Source of the DNA: CAYNNP01 sp964398215
Lineage (GTDB): Bacteria > Planctomycetota > Planctomycetia > Pirellulales > Pirellulaceae
Reading direction: 5' to 3'
NCBI GenBank assembly: GCA_964398215.1
Contig: CAYNNP010000020.1
Span: 1-50,572 of the forward strand
DNA length: 50,572 nt
Positions 15,482-24,518 of the stretch are shown here, piece by piece. The position numbers and the translations under genes were made by a program. Position 1 is the stretch's first letter; each line of letters begins with the position of its first letter. Under the pieces are notes generated by a model that was not told the DNA's origin, did not search any database, and saw nothing but the letters and a program-made list of their open reading frames with translations.

Positions 15482-17635
15482 CTATTGGATTTCGCCTAGC
15501 AAATAGCTTCGGATACTTCGGACGATTTGAGAAATGCAATCGCCGGTGTGCCGTCGTCTTCGGTCGCGACTCTTTGTTGGTTGAATCTTGATCTGGATTT
15601 TCGTCGACATGGATGAATCGTCTCCGTCATAGTCACCAACAATCAGATTTACATTCATCATCATACGCTTGTCAACACGACGACGACCGATATCCGTGCT
15701 GCTCGCGCAGACCCGAATCGATACTTGCGTTTCAGAAACACTGATGACCTGAGCCCCATGATCGGCAATGAACCCGCGCAACTTCTCGATTACCAAATCA
15801 CATGGAACGGGAGAAACCAATGTCAATTCTTGGCTCGGCCCGCGACTGCGACTCAGCCAACCAAACATCCCACCCGACTCTACGGCGTTGTCTGCCCCAG
15901 GACCAGTACCAAGCTGTACGACGCGATTACGCCCATTGTCTTTGGCCTTCAGCAGTGCTCTGTCAGCTCTCGATACGATCGATTCTTCGGTATCGCCAGG
16001 CTGAAACTCCGTCACTCCGAAACTCGCCGTTACTGACTTGCCACCAAGACTTGGCAATGAGGTTTGTTGGACGGCAAGACGAATCTTTTCCGCTCGTTTG
16101 GTTGCGTTTGCGTTATCGCATCCCGATGCCAACAGCACAAACTCCTCGCCACCATAGCGAGCCACGACATCACCCTCGCGTGTATGCTGAGCAAGTACGG
16201 CTGCAAAATTAACCAGTGCTTCATCGCCAGCTAGGTGACCGAATATATCGTTGACAGATTTGAACTTGTCGATATCGCAAATCACAAGGCTGAACGGGAC
16301 ACCGGATGCTGCACGCTTTAGGAATTCGTCCAATTGGTCATTGAAGAATGCTCGGTTGGCAATCCCAGTCAACGGATCACTGGTTGCTTGATGATGAAGA
16401 GACTCGACTTGACGTTCCAAGTTCTCTTGATTCGAAACGTCGCGGATGATCACTAGCACGCCGCGTTTCCCATCCGAATGGTCAATGACTGGATTCACAC
16501 GAACTCTCACCTGCAACGGCTCGGCTCCAGGACGCTCCAGCATCATTGGCCGAGTTATCGCGACATTGTCGGACAGGCAATGACGAACGGGACAAGACGA
16601 AGAGTGTTTCTCATGAAGCAAATCTCGCAACCCAATTGCATCCGAACTCCAGGTTTGTGCGACCACTGCCGATGCATTGATCCCAGTCAACTGCTCCATG
16701 GCTGGATTCCAACGCACAACCGTGCCTTCGGCATCCACGAACACAACGCAGTCTTGAAGCTCGGAAAGCAGTTGGTCGAAAAACTGGCTTTCCACAGAGC
16801 CTGTCAGTTCGTCAACTTGCTCACCTAGACCCGGTCCAATGAACGATGCCTGACTTCCATTGAGTTGTACTAACCAACGATTGACAACACTTCGATGCAG
16901 CATTTCTGGTTGGGCTTCCAGCATTCGGCAAAAGTCGGAAACCAACTCTGGGTCGAATTGCATTTCACGGCCTCGCACCAGCTCGTTCAACGCTCGCTCG
17001 CGGCTCATTGCCGTTCGATAAATATGATCGGTTGTCATTGAATCGAACGCAGTCGCAATGAACAACATCCGCGCCCCAAGGGGTATCGCTTCGCGCCGGA
17101 TTGAATCGTCGGTCCGGCGACTATCGAACCACGTGTTCGAGTACCGAATGATATCCAGCAACTCATGGTCACTTGTACAGCCGCGCAAAATCTCGCACGC
17201 CAGTCTTGGACCACAATCAACCGTCAACTGCTCTTCAACGGTTAGCTTGCCAGGTTTGCGAAGGATCCGATCCGGGATTCCGATCTTGCCGATATCATGG
17301 AGAAGTGCTGCGACTTCGATGCGATCACGCTCTTCATCACTCAATTGCATTCGTTCTGTCCAAGCTGAACAGCAGAGTGCGACTCGCAAGGAGTGTTCCG
17401 CTGTGGGACGATGCTTTGAACGCAGCGCATAGAATAGTGATGAAGCCATGCCTAAACGGGCAAGAGCCAGTTGATTCTCGTACTTGGCCTCGGAGTTCGA
17501 TTCAACCGCTGAAGGCATATCCTGAGCTTGGGGCGCAGCAGCACTTAGCTTTGCTAACAACTCGGGCACATTTGCTGAAGTGTCAGCGGAATTGCCTGGA
17601 AAAGAGCTGGTATTCGATGGATTTGTGGCAGTCAT
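15482..17635 (-). CDS. HD-domain / PAS / GGDEF signalling protein (putative diguanylate cyclase)
   Basis: This 717-residue cytosolic protein joins three signalling parts. An HD domain (about 80-240) has ALLHDIGKIGIPDRIL with His113-Asp114, as in HD-GYP phosphodiesterases. The GYP part is not conserved: the usual HHExxDGxGYP region reads YSNTWFDSRRTDD. A PAS domain follows (about 285-400, DCVVFVDAEGTVVRWNP), then a GGDEF domain with the active-site GGEEF (495-499) and an RxxD inhibitory site (REGD, 486-489) five residues before it. The last 120 residues are of unknown type. It should make cyclic di-GMP with feedback control, while the HD part may be regulatory or inactive. I use the ATG at 17635; the frame opens at a TTG 45 bases earlier. 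Confidence 0.88.
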   Translation of the reverse strand: MTATNPSNTSSFPGNSADTSANVPELLAKLSAAAPQAQDMPSAVESNSEAKYENQLALARLGMASSLFYALRSKHRPTAEHSLRVALCCSAWTERMQLSDEERDRIEVAALLHDIGKIGIPDRILRKPGKLTVEEQLTVDCGPRLACEILRGCTSDHELLDIIRYSNTWFDSRRTDDSIRREAIPLGARMLFIATAFDSMTTDHIYRTAMSRERALNELVRGREMQFDPELVSDFCRMLEAQPEMLHRSVVNRWLVQLNGSQASFIGPGLGEQVDELTGSVESQFFDQLLSELQDCVVFVDAEGTVVRWNPAMEQLTGINASAVVAQTWSSDAIGLRDLLHEKHSSSCPVRHCLSDNVAITRPMMLERPGAEPLQVRVRVNPVIDHSDGKRGVLVIIRDVSNQENLERQVESLHHQATSDPLTGIANRAFFNDQLDEFLKRAASGVPFSLVICDIDKFKSVNDIFGHLAGDEALVNFAAVLAQHTREGDVVARYGGEEFVLLASGCDNANATKRAEKIRLAVQQTSLPSLGGKSVTASFGVTEFQPGDTEESIVSRADRALLKAKDNGRNRVVQLGTGPGADNAVESGGMFGWLSRSRGPSQELTLVSPVPCDLVIEKLRGFIADHGAQVISVSETQVSIRVCASSTDIGRRRVDKRMMMNVNLIVGDYDGDDSSMSTKIQIKIQPTKSRDRRRRHTGDCISQIVRSIRSYLLGEIQ

Positions 17636-17704
17636 ACTGAATATCGATAAGGGTCGATAAGGGATTTTTGGGGGTACCAAAAACCTACGTTACGAATTAC
17701 CTGA

Positions 17705-17738
17705 CCTACGCAGGTGTCGTATTTCTGACACCGGTAGG
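17705..17738. promoter_or_regulatory. Inverted repeat between divergent signalling genes
   Basis: cctac-N3-ggtgtc (17705-17718) faces gacacc-N1-gtagg (17727-17738) across an 8-base loop, giving 11 paired bases with an internal asymmetry. It lies 70-100 bases upstream of the GGDEF protein start. It could be an operator or a leader hairpin; no regulator can be named. Confidence 0.3.
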
Positions 17739-17802
17739 GGCATCACGAAAACAGTAAATACCGGTGGTTCGGGTAAATCCGGTTGTGCTGGTGTTGAAAA
17801 GC

Positions 17803-17831
17803 TTGCGATTGTGCGGTGAGGTGTCTACTAT
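17803..17831 (+). promoter_or_regulatory. Possible sigma-70-type promoter of the sigma factor gene
   Basis: TTGCGA (17803-17808) and TACTAT (17826-17831) are separated by exactly 17 bases, about 115 bases before the GTG start. Both hexamers differ from consensus at two positions. Planctomycete promoter consensus is not well known, so this is only a candidate. Confidence 0.25.
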
Positions 17832-17947
17832 TGCTTTAACGGAATCGGCGGGGATTTGACCTGATTTGAGGGTCCTTTTCGTACGATGGATTGAAGAAGG
17901 TTCTGTCCTGCCTTCTATTTCGCATTCCTACCCGGTGGTATCCTTCC

Positions 17948-18505
17948 GTGAGTCTTTCCGACGTCGATAGAGAATTGCTTCAGCGATGCTTGGATCGAGC
18001 ACCTCGCGCGTGGCAAGATTTCGTCGATCGATTCCTCGGACTAGTCATCCACGTCGCCAATCACACCGCTAAGTCACGCGGCATCAATTTGGGTGACGCG
18101 TCGCGTGAAGACTTGGTATCGGAAGTCTTTCTGTGCGTGATTGCAAAAGACTTTGCCGTACTTCGTCGCTTCCGACGCAATTGCTCTCTAGCAACCTACC
18201 TAACGGTAGTTTCGCGACGAGTCATCATCCGCCGAATGATTGCCCTTCAGCATCGCCAACCGGCCGGCGGCGATGTCAATCAAGCCAGCCAGCTTGACCC
18301 ACCGTCTCGCATCGAAAACCAAGATGAAGTCCACAAGCTGATGCAGCGACTGGATCCCAAAGAAGCCAGCATCGTTCGGCTCTATCATCTTGAAGGAAAG
18401 ACCTACGCAGAAATCAGCCGAGTGGTTGGGATTACCGAAAACAGCATCGGTCCCGTACTCACTCGGGCCAGAGCGAAAATGCGAAATGGCAATGGCTCGG
18501 CATAG
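17948..18505 (+). CDS. RNA polymerase sigma factor, sigma-70 family (ECF-like)
   Basis: This is a 185-residue sigma factor with region 2 (DFVDRFLGLVIHVANHT through LATYLTVVSRRVIIRRM) and region 4 (LDPKEASIVRLYHLEGKTYAEISRVVGITENSIGPVLTRAR, a helix-turn-helix), but no region 1 or 3. I chose the GTG at 17948, since the protein then begins SLSDVDRELLQRCLDRAP, the style I expect for planctomycete sigma factors of this group. The frame opens 19 codons earlier at a TTG. No anti-sigma gene follows on its own strand. It converges on the anti-sigma gene of the neighbouring ECF pair, 60 bases away. Confidence 0.85.
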   Translation: MSLSDVDRELLQRCLDRAPRAWQDFVDRFLGLVIHVANHTAKSRGINLGDASREDLVSEVFLCVIAKDFAVLRRFRRNCSLATYLTVVSRRVIIRRMIALQHRQPAGGDVNQASQLDPPSRIENQDEVHKLMQRLDPKEASIVRLYHLEGKTYAEISRVVGITENSIGPVLTRARAKMRNGNGSA

Positions 18506-18565
18506 CTTGCCCAAGTGGCTCGCGAATCATTCTTCAAGTCCACCTGTGGCTCAAGCGGCCAAGCC

Positions 18566-19978
18566 TTAACTGCGATTGCTACTTCGATTCGATGGCGGTG
18601 GGCGAAATAGAGGACGTGTTCCCTTTCGCAAACGATTCCATTCCACCTTCATCTCGTCAGGTGTTAAAAGATCGAGTGCATCACGTTTGTCTGGATCCAA
18701 CTCGCGATACCACTCAGCGACAGGCTGCTCCGGCGACCGGCGAATTTTACGATTGCAAGCTTCTGTTGCCCAAACTCGCATTGTTTCAACCAGAGCAGCT
18801 TGTTGGAAATCGAAATTCGCCAAACTAAGAATCGCATCCAAATTCGATTTCGCTTCATTGGTCAACAGGCTCGCCAGCATTTCTAATTCCTGTTCCGAGA
18901 TCGGTGAGATCGGAGAGGTACCCTCGGGCGAACCTGGAACTAAATCTGAGCCAACCATTTGACGAATTGTTAGGTGGCGTCTGTATTTGGATCGGGAATC
19001 TTTTGCACTCAGGATTCGTTTCCAATCAGGCTGGTCAATCAATCGTTCATCCAAAAATTGCTCCAGAGCATAGTACAACCGGTCGGCATCTTCGTCCTCA
19101 AGAAACTTGCCAGACTGGATTGCGCTGCGAGTCAATTCAATGCCCTTCTTCAGCCCGGCATTGCGCAGTATTTCGTCCCCTGAATTTAGCTGTTGCTGAA
19201 CGCTGGGCGGAAGCGACGCGTGCCATATCGCATAATCACGCATCGTCGCAAGCAATGATTCGGCGTCCGGCTTGGCATGCACAGCAGCAGCCGTTTGCCG
19301 AATCTTCTCCTGTTCGCTTGGATCCAGGCGTTTGAACCGGTCAAACCGTTGCTCCAAGTAGGCTCGATCGTCCAGTTCTAGCGACTTGATCACGCCCATC
19401 AGCTCGGAAACTTCCACTCTCGAGACCAGGCCTGCTGGTTGCGGATTCAAAACGCCGACTTCATGTGCCGTTTTAATTACCGACACCCAAGGTCGATTGG
19501 ACTCCAGCGTCCGCATGAAACTCAGGTCACTGCCATACACATACGCATTCAGATATTCCGCATACTTCAAATCCGCAAGTTCATTGTCGAACTGCTGAGA
19601 ACGTCGCCACTGCGCCAGCGAGAAACTCAACAATCCCAGTGCTAGACTGCCTAACAATACGGCGCCAACCAAGTACCAACGACTGCGAGTCGGTGATGCG
19701 ACAATCTTTGCCGAACTCTTTTTCATGATGTCATCGACGACTAATTCCAGTGTCGATTCAACCAGTTTTTCGTTCGATGGCGCTTTCGGCAAATCATCCA
19801 ACCAATCCCAACCAGATTGAAGCTCTTGCAATCGCCCTCGCAAAGCGTCGTCGTCCATCAGACGCTGCTCCAACTCCTCTCGTTCTCGGCTACCTAATTC
19901 CCCATCCAAGTAAGAAACCAGCAGTTCGACATCTGGATGAAGCGGGGCACCGTCATCTGACAATATGGACATGCTCAT
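18566..19978 (-). CDS. Membrane anti-sigma factor-like protein
   Basis: This encodes 470 residues. The N-terminal part (15-55, DVELLVSYLDGELGSREREELEQRL) resembles the zinc-less anti-sigma helical domain, with LDGEL as the usual core. One transmembrane helix covers 101-122. The 350-residue C-terminal region is helical, charged and extracytoplasmic by prediction, much longer than in ordinary anti-sigma factors, and has no domain I recognise. The ATG overlaps the stop of the upstream ECF sigma gene (ATGA), the standard sigma/anti-sigma arrangement. It probably holds that sigma factor at the membrane until an envelope signal releases it (inference from context). Confidence 0.8.
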   Translation of the reverse strand: MSMSILSDDGAPLHPDVELLVSYLDGELGSREREELEQRLMDDDALRGRLQELQSGWDWLDDLPKAPSNEKLVESTLELVVDDIMKKSSAKIVASPTRSRWYLVGAVLLGSLALGLLSFSLAQWRRSQQFDNELADLKYAEYLNAYVYGSDLSFMRTLESNRPWVSVIKTAHEVGVLNPQPAGLVSRVEVSELMGVIKSLELDDRAYLEQRFDRFKRLDPSEQEKIRQTAAAVHAKPDAESLLATMRDYAIWHASLPPSVQQQLNSGDEILRNAGLKKGIELTRSAIQSGKFLEDEDADRLYYALEQFLDERLIDQPDWKRILSAKDSRSKYRRHLTIRQMVGSDLVPGSPEGTSPISPISEQELEMLASLLTNEAKSNLDAILSLANFDFQQAALVETMRVWATEACNRKIRRSPEQPVAEWYRELDPDKRDALDLLTPDEMKVEWNRLRKGTRPLFRPPPSNRSSNRS

Positions 19979-20631
19979 TCTTCACTCCCTTTCGGGATCA
20001 GCCCGGCTTCGACATAGGGCTTCAGTATTTCCTTCAAGTTAACGCGTGCCCGACTGAGCAGAGACTTGACCGCTTTGGTCGTCAGATCCATTGTCTCCGC
20101 GATCTCCAAGTAACTCATGTTCTCGAACCGCGAAAGCATCAGCGCCATTCGTTGCCGTTCGCTCAAGGCACCGACAGCTGTTCGGACAATCTCAGCACGC
20201 TCATCGCCCTCGACCAATCTTGCTGGCATCAACCCGCTTGCTTCCAAGACAGTTGCAGCCAACAACTTTCCATCGTTGGTCTCAAAGTTATTCCGCGGCG
20301 CGTCTACTTCGTTGACTTCCTGACGACGGCCAATCGACCGGTTCGCGTTACGCGCGACATTACCAGCGATCGTGAACAACCATGTCGAAAACTTGGCGCC
20401 AGCCTCATATCGCTTACGAGCGCGATGGACTCGCAAAAAAGTCTCCTGCATAAGATCCTCAGCCATGTCTGCTCGAGGTCCAATCGTCCGCATCAGTCTT
20501 ACCAAGCGAGGTTCATATTTCCGTACCAACTCTTCAAAGGCATTCGCATCGTCGTCTCGAACGCGCAGCATCAAACGCACGTCCGGGTCGGACTGTTGAT
20601 AACGTATCGCGGTTGATTCACTAACGCCCAA
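19975..20631 (-). CDS. ECF RNA polymerase sigma factor (RpoE-like)
   Basis: This is a 218-residue extracytoplasmic function sigma factor. Region 2 is clear (NAFEELVRKYEPRLVRLM, then DLMQETFLRVHRARKRY, then FSTWLFTIAGNVARNANR). Region 4 ends with LSERQRMALMLSRFENMSYLEIAETMDLTTKAVKSLLSRAR in continuous form. The start is a TTG (20629-20631) because no ATG occurs before the conserved DPDVRLMLRVRD segment; an ATG at 20571 would remove part of it. It is translationally coupled to the anti-sigma gene by an ATGA overlap, so the two products are probably partners controlling an envelope response. Confidence 0.9.
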   Translation of the reverse strand: MGVSESTAIRYQQSDPDVRLMLRVRDDDANAFEELVRKYEPRLVRLMRTIGPRADMAEDLMQETFLRVHRARKRYEAGAKFSTWLFTIAGNVARNANRSIGRRQEVNEVDAPRNNFETNDGKLLAATVLEASGLMPARLVEGDERAEIVRTAVGALSERQRMALMLSRFENMSYLEIAETMDLTTKAVKSLLSRARVNLKEILKPYVEAGLIPKGSEE

Positions 20632-20726
20632 GCGGATCTAGAACCTATAGGGAGAAAAACTGTTGTGTTGACATTCAGTCTAAGTCCCAGCAGCCCAGGA
20701 GCCAACGACGTTGCCCAGCATTGAAT

Positions 20727-20761
20727 AAAACCCGCAAAACAATTGGGGTTTCGCGGATTTT
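20727..20761 (-). terminator. Probable intrinsic terminator
   Basis: The arms 20727-20735 and 20753-20761 pair over 9 bases on the minus strand (one U-G pair), and GCGGGTTTTATTC follows the stem. It lies 18 bases past the stop of the gene ending at 20779 and before the ECF sigma gene. Confidence 0.55.
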
Positions 20762-20778
20762 CCAGGTTGTCCAGGGGG

Positions 20779-21492
20779 CTAACGCGGCTTGGATCGAATC
20801 AGTTCCCGTGTAACCGAGGCCAATCGCATCGTCTCGTACGCCGGTGGATCCGCCGGGATTTCAGTAAAATAGCCTTCTTTGATCCCCATTAATTCTCGGT
20901 GCATCTTGGCCATCGCTGGATCAGCGTCCAGGAAAATGTCCGCCATCTCAAAGTCACGGTCCCAGAGAATGCTGTTGACCAATTCGTCGATCAAGCACTC
21001 CCAATCGGCCATTTCGAGACTGGTTTCTTCTGGCAAAAATACGTCTTCGGGAGCCGGCTCCCACTCCATTCCGTCAGACGCTTGGTCCGCCTTTCGCAGG
21101 ATGTCTTGATAGGCTTCCAGGACGAGCTTTCGCCAATGGTTACGACTTGGATCTGGCTGAGTGTCTGATTGATACAATCCTACTTCGATGGCAACCTGAT
21201 CACGGACTTCGACGAAGACAGCAGCAACCGCAGCGTCAAGAACCGCGCTGGGCTGCGACACAGTGTCTGTTTCGGTCAACAAGTATTTCGTTGCTGAATA
21301 AAGCAATCCGATTCGCTGTGAAGGTGACAGTGAATCGAAAAGTTGAATACCTGTCTGGTACACGGCCTCTTCTTCAACCCAGCCAACATCCACATGCAAC
21401 AACAACGCGTCGATCATCGTATCGACCGCATTAGCGAAAAGGTTGGCTTCAGAACCCAAAAGGATCCTGTCGCCTCGGCTTGTATGCCACAT
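20779..21492 (-). CDS. Protein of unknown function, acidic and helical
   Basis: This is a 237-residue soluble protein from the ATG at 21490-21492, preceded by a G-rich GGGGGTTAGGG. The frame opens 8 codons earlier at a GTG. It has no signal peptide or membrane segment. It is rich in Asp, Glu and hydrophobic residues and predicted helical (for example AVDTMIDALLLHVDVGWVEE and ECLIDELVNSILWDRDFEMA). The segment SLSPSQRIGLLYSATKYLL suggests an ordered domain. I do not recognise the family. It has its own terminator and lies between the ECF operon and mscS without obvious linkage to either. Confidence 0.7.
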   Translation of the reverse strand: MWHTSRGDRILLGSEANLFANAVDTMIDALLLHVDVGWVEEEAVYQTGIQLFDSLSPSQRIGLLYSATKYLLTETDTVSQPSAVLDAAVAAVFVEVRDQVAIEVGLYQSDTQPDPSRNHWRKLVLEAYQDILRKADQASDGMEWEPAPEDVFLPEETSLEMADWECLIDELVNSILWDRDFEMADIFLDADPAMAKMHRELMGIKEGYFTEIPADPPAYETMRLASVTRELIRSKPR

Positions 21493-21644
21493 CCCTAACC
21501 CCCGCCAGGAACACACCGAAAAATAAGCTCGGTATGCAAATGAATGAAATTCCTATCTATGAATACGCGACATCATAGTCGGTCTGAGCACGATGTTGAG
21601 AGGGCTAGAAAGATTCTTGATCGAACCAACAATTGCGACAAAAA

Positions 21645-21672
21645 AGAAAGCCCTAGCTAAATACTAGGGCTT
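21645..21672 (-). terminator. Intrinsic terminator downstream of mscS
   Basis: A perfect 9-base stem (aagccctag, 21648-21656, with 21664-21672) has a 7-base loop and is followed on the minus strand by TTTCTTTTTT-like sequence from the A-run at 21640-21649. It lies about 80 bases past the mscS stop. Confidence 0.75.
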
Positions 21673-21750
21673 GCGTTATCAGTTGATTCGACTAGCCGTT
21701 CACCACTTGCACTGCGTCGCAGTTTAGTATTTCGGTAGCGGCTAACGATT

Positions 21751-22749
21751 TTAGGATGCGAAACGAACCGCGTCGTCGGAGCGTGACCGTGGGCGAGGAC
21801 GAACGGGCCCTGCATCTTTTGTCGGCGCTGCTGCAGATGCTGAATCGACACGGGTGAAATGTACATCCATTTGTGGATATGGAATTCCAATCCCAACGGC
21901 ATCCAGCTGTCTCTTGACTTCGCTTGTCAAACTTTCAGTCATCGGCCAATAGTCTGCTGCGGCAACCCACATGCGCACTTTCCATTCAACCGCGCTGTCA
22001 CCAAGATTCGCCATCACAACTTGGCCGCCACGACCATCGCCAGCAATCATTTGGCCAGCAAGAGAATCGACCGCTTTCTCGAGAGCGTTCCGCGTTTCAT
22101 CCATCCCCGCGCTGTAGTCCACTCCAACAACGACTTCAATCCGGCGATGCGGATGGTAGCTGACGTTTTCAATGGTACCGCCGCTGATCGATCCATTGGG
22201 GACAATGATCCGGCGATTGTCGGGCGTGTCTAACGTTGTTGTGAACAAATCGATCTCGTTCACAGTTCCCGAAACACCTCCAGCATTGATGAAATCGCCG
22301 ACTTTGAATGGACGGAAAACCATCATCAGGACGCCCGCAGCAAAGTTGCTGAGCGTTCCTTGAAATGCAAGTCCTACCGCGAATGTTGCTCCTGCCAGCG
22401 CTGCAGCAACACCACCCAGCGGAGCACCCAACCGAGACGCGACGGCGGCAAGCACACCGAGCATGATCGTGTAAAAGATCACGCGACCAATGAATCGGCC
22501 AAGCGTTTCATCAACCCGTTCGCAAATCGGCTTGCTAATGATTCTGGAAAGGTATTTTGCGACTAGGTAGCCAACAAAAACGACTCCCAATCCAATCGCA
22601 GCCGGAACCACCATCGGAAGAACACTTTCCGAAACGAACGCTGATAGTGCATCAACATCGCCAGAAAGAATTTTGTCAAACACACTCTCGGTACCTGCGT
22701 CCGCTAGAGGTGTTTGATTTGTCAATGATTCTAAATTCGTTGCCTGCAC
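21751..22749 (-). CDS. Small-conductance mechanosensitive channel, MscS family
   Basis: This is a 332-residue inner-membrane channel that opens under membrane tension and protects the cell from hypo-osmotic shock. Three transmembrane helices are visible: about 46-68, 86-109 and the pore-lining 112-140 (Gly/Ala-rich GGVAAALAGATFAVGLAFQG). The MscS beta domain follows (RPFKVGDFINAGGVSGTVNEIDLFTT split over 156-182), then VPNGSISGG and the C-terminal domain, with an Arg/Pro-rich tail. It starts at a GTG (22747-22749) with a strong AAGGAAGGA site upstream, which decides the start. The length is usual for the family. Confidence 0.92.
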   Translation of the reverse strand: MQATNLESLTNQTPLADAGTESVFDKILSGDVDALSAFVSESVLPMVVPAAIGLGVVFVGYLVAKYLSRIISKPICERVDETLGRFIGRVIFYTIMLGVLAAVASRLGAPLGGVAAALAGATFAVGLAFQGTLSNFAAGVLMMVFRPFKVGDFINAGGVSGTVNEIDLFTTTLDTPDNRRIIVPNGSISGGTIENVSYHPHRRIEVVVGVDYSAGMDETRNALEKAVDSLAGQMIAGDGRGGQVVMANLGDSAVEWKVRMWVAAADYWPMTESLTSEVKRQLDAVGIGIPYPQMDVHFTRVDSASAAAPTKDAGPVRPRPRSRSDDAVRFAS

Positions 22750-22913
22750 GGGTGATTCCTTCCTTGGAGGTGCCTGGACTTATACATACCCCGCCAACAA
22801 ATGCTTCGTCAGCGGTCATGTTTTTATAGGAAACACCGTTCGTGGCTGTAAAGTCGGATGCGCGACATCAGACACCGCGCAAGACAACGTGGACTTTCGC
22901 CAGCGAAATACGC

Positions 22914-24191
22914 CTAATTCACGATAGGCAGCATCGACTTGGTTTCAGTTTCACCACTTGCCAGATCTGGATCTTCGTATTTGCTAGCGTCGAAATGGCG
23001 AGTATACGTACCGAAATCATTGAAAGCGTATTTCTTTGCCCAGCGATACACAAAGCTTCGCTCAGGAATTTCGTCACCAGGCTGATACTGGCTGCGGCGA
23101 GGTGTGACCGCCTCCAGTTCACCGATGACGGCTTTGCGAACCGTTGTATCGCGGGCACCGTGCTTGTCTGCAAGTTGGACCAACAAATCAGGTCGCTCCA
23201 TGATCACGCAACCGCGCGTGTGCTGAGCGGTCAGTTCACGAAAGTCCCTCAAGAACTCTGATTCATTAAACGTTTGTGCTAGTGGCCGATCATCATGAAT
23301 CGATTCGGTTGCCAATTGGATCACGGGGCACGGTTCAATATCACCCCAAGGTCCGACATGGTGTGTGAATCCTGTTGCCGCCGGACACAGTGCATTGCCC
23401 GCATCGTCGTGGTAGGCATCGATCACAACGATCGGTTTCGTCGCTCGCGTATCAACTACGAATTGACGTACACGTCGTTGTTCTTGACTGGACAACGAGA
23501 GCTGCGGATTCGGCACAGGGCCAACGGGTCGATAAATGTGGAACCAACAATACATCACGCCCATTTCGATCAGGCGATCAACCCACGCATCCTGAACCAA
23601 ATCATCGATGTTCGTTTTACAAACGCTGGTGCAAACTCCCACCAACAAATCGTGCTTCAAAGCCGTTTCCAAACCCTGCATGGTCTTGTTAAGCACATCG
23701 CCGCGTCCCCGGCGCTCGTCGCTAATGATCTCGGTTCCCTCAACGCTAATCAGCGGAGTAACGTTGCCACACTTCTTCAGTCTCTGAGCGACTTCATCGG
23801 TAATGAAATGTCCGTTCGTAAAGACTTGGAAATAGACATCCTTGTTTTGCTCAAAGATCTTGATCAAGTCTTTGTGCATGAACGGCTCGCCACCCAAAAT
23901 CCCAAAAAAGCTATTGCCCATCGCCTTGGCTTCTTTGACTGTTTTGTTGACCGCATCGAGTTCGATTCGATGTTGCTTCTCCGCCACATCCACCCAGCAA
24001 CCCTGACATCGCAGGTTGCAGCTATTGGTCACGGACAGGTACAAGAACGGCGGAAAGAAATCTCCCTTTTTTAATCGACGTTTGTGTTTATGAACGCTTA
24101 GCAGTCCCTTCACACCCAGCATCCACACAGCCTTGGCAAGCAGCCGCTTGTTTGTCTCGAAAAGAAATCGTTTCGCAAGTCTGAAGTACAT
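22914..24191 (-). CDS. Radical SAM protein
   Basis: This 425-residue enzyme has the CxxxCxxC iron-sulfur signature at Cys58, Cys62 and Cys65 (SCNLRCQGCW). It also has a GGEP motif (ILGGEPFMHKDL) that contacts SAM, and an N-terminal amphipathic basic helix that may bind the membrane. Cys-containing segments after the core (NALCPAATGFTHHVGPWGDIEPCPV) recall SPASM/Twitch-like auxiliary cluster regions. The substrate is unknown; similar proteins act in cofactor, lipid or peptide modification. It starts at an ATG (24189-24191). Neighbours give no pathway hint. Confidence 0.85.
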   Translation of the reverse strand: MYFRLAKRFLFETNKRLLAKAVWMLGVKGLLSVHKHKRRLKKGDFFPPFLYLSVTNSCNLRCQGCWVDVAEKQHRIELDAVNKTVKEAKAMGNSFFGILGGEPFMHKDLIKIFEQNKDVYFQVFTNGHFITDEVAQRLKKCGNVTPLISVEGTEIISDERRGRGDVLNKTMQGLETALKHDLLVGVCTSVCKTNIDDLVQDAWVDRLIEMGVMYCWFHIYRPVGPVPNPQLSLSSQEQRRVRQFVVDTRATKPIVVIDAYHDDAGNALCPAATGFTHHVGPWGDIEPCPVIQLATESIHDDRPLAQTFNESEFLRDFRELTAQHTRGCVIMERPDLLVQLADKHGARDTTVRKAVIGELEAVTPRRSQYQPGDEIPERSFVYRWAKKYAFNDFGTYTRHFDASKYEDPDLASGETETKSMLPIVN

Positions 24192-24518
24192 AGAGTGTTA
24201 AACGCTTGTTGAAAGAATCTTGGCCGCACCGAGTCGACACGATCGTGTTGGTTTTGGCGGATCCCATTATGCCCTGAATTCGATTTCGATGCGCCAGTTT
24301 TCGCGACTCAGTACATTGGCAAAAAGCGGGACATGCCGCTAAAGGGTCGTTGGCAGCCAAATCAACAACCAAATCTAGCCTTAAAACCCTGCGAGTTTTA
24401 CCTTTCATGGGCCAAAACCTCGCTAGAAAACCCGGTTGTTAGGCCATGAATTGAGAATTTCGCCGCGTCCACCTCGCAGCGATGTCATGGCCATGATCGT
24501 CAGTGACAGTCCGTCAAG
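24192..24518. other. 327-base intergenic region without a gene
   Basis: The region lies between the radical SAM gene start and the end of the HEAT protein gene, both on the minus strand, so it must hold the promoter of the former. I see no convincing reading frame. A loose inverted repeat (catgggcc near 24405 facing ggccatg near 24443) and a short palindrome catggccatg near 24488 are the only structures noted. Confidence 0.5.
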
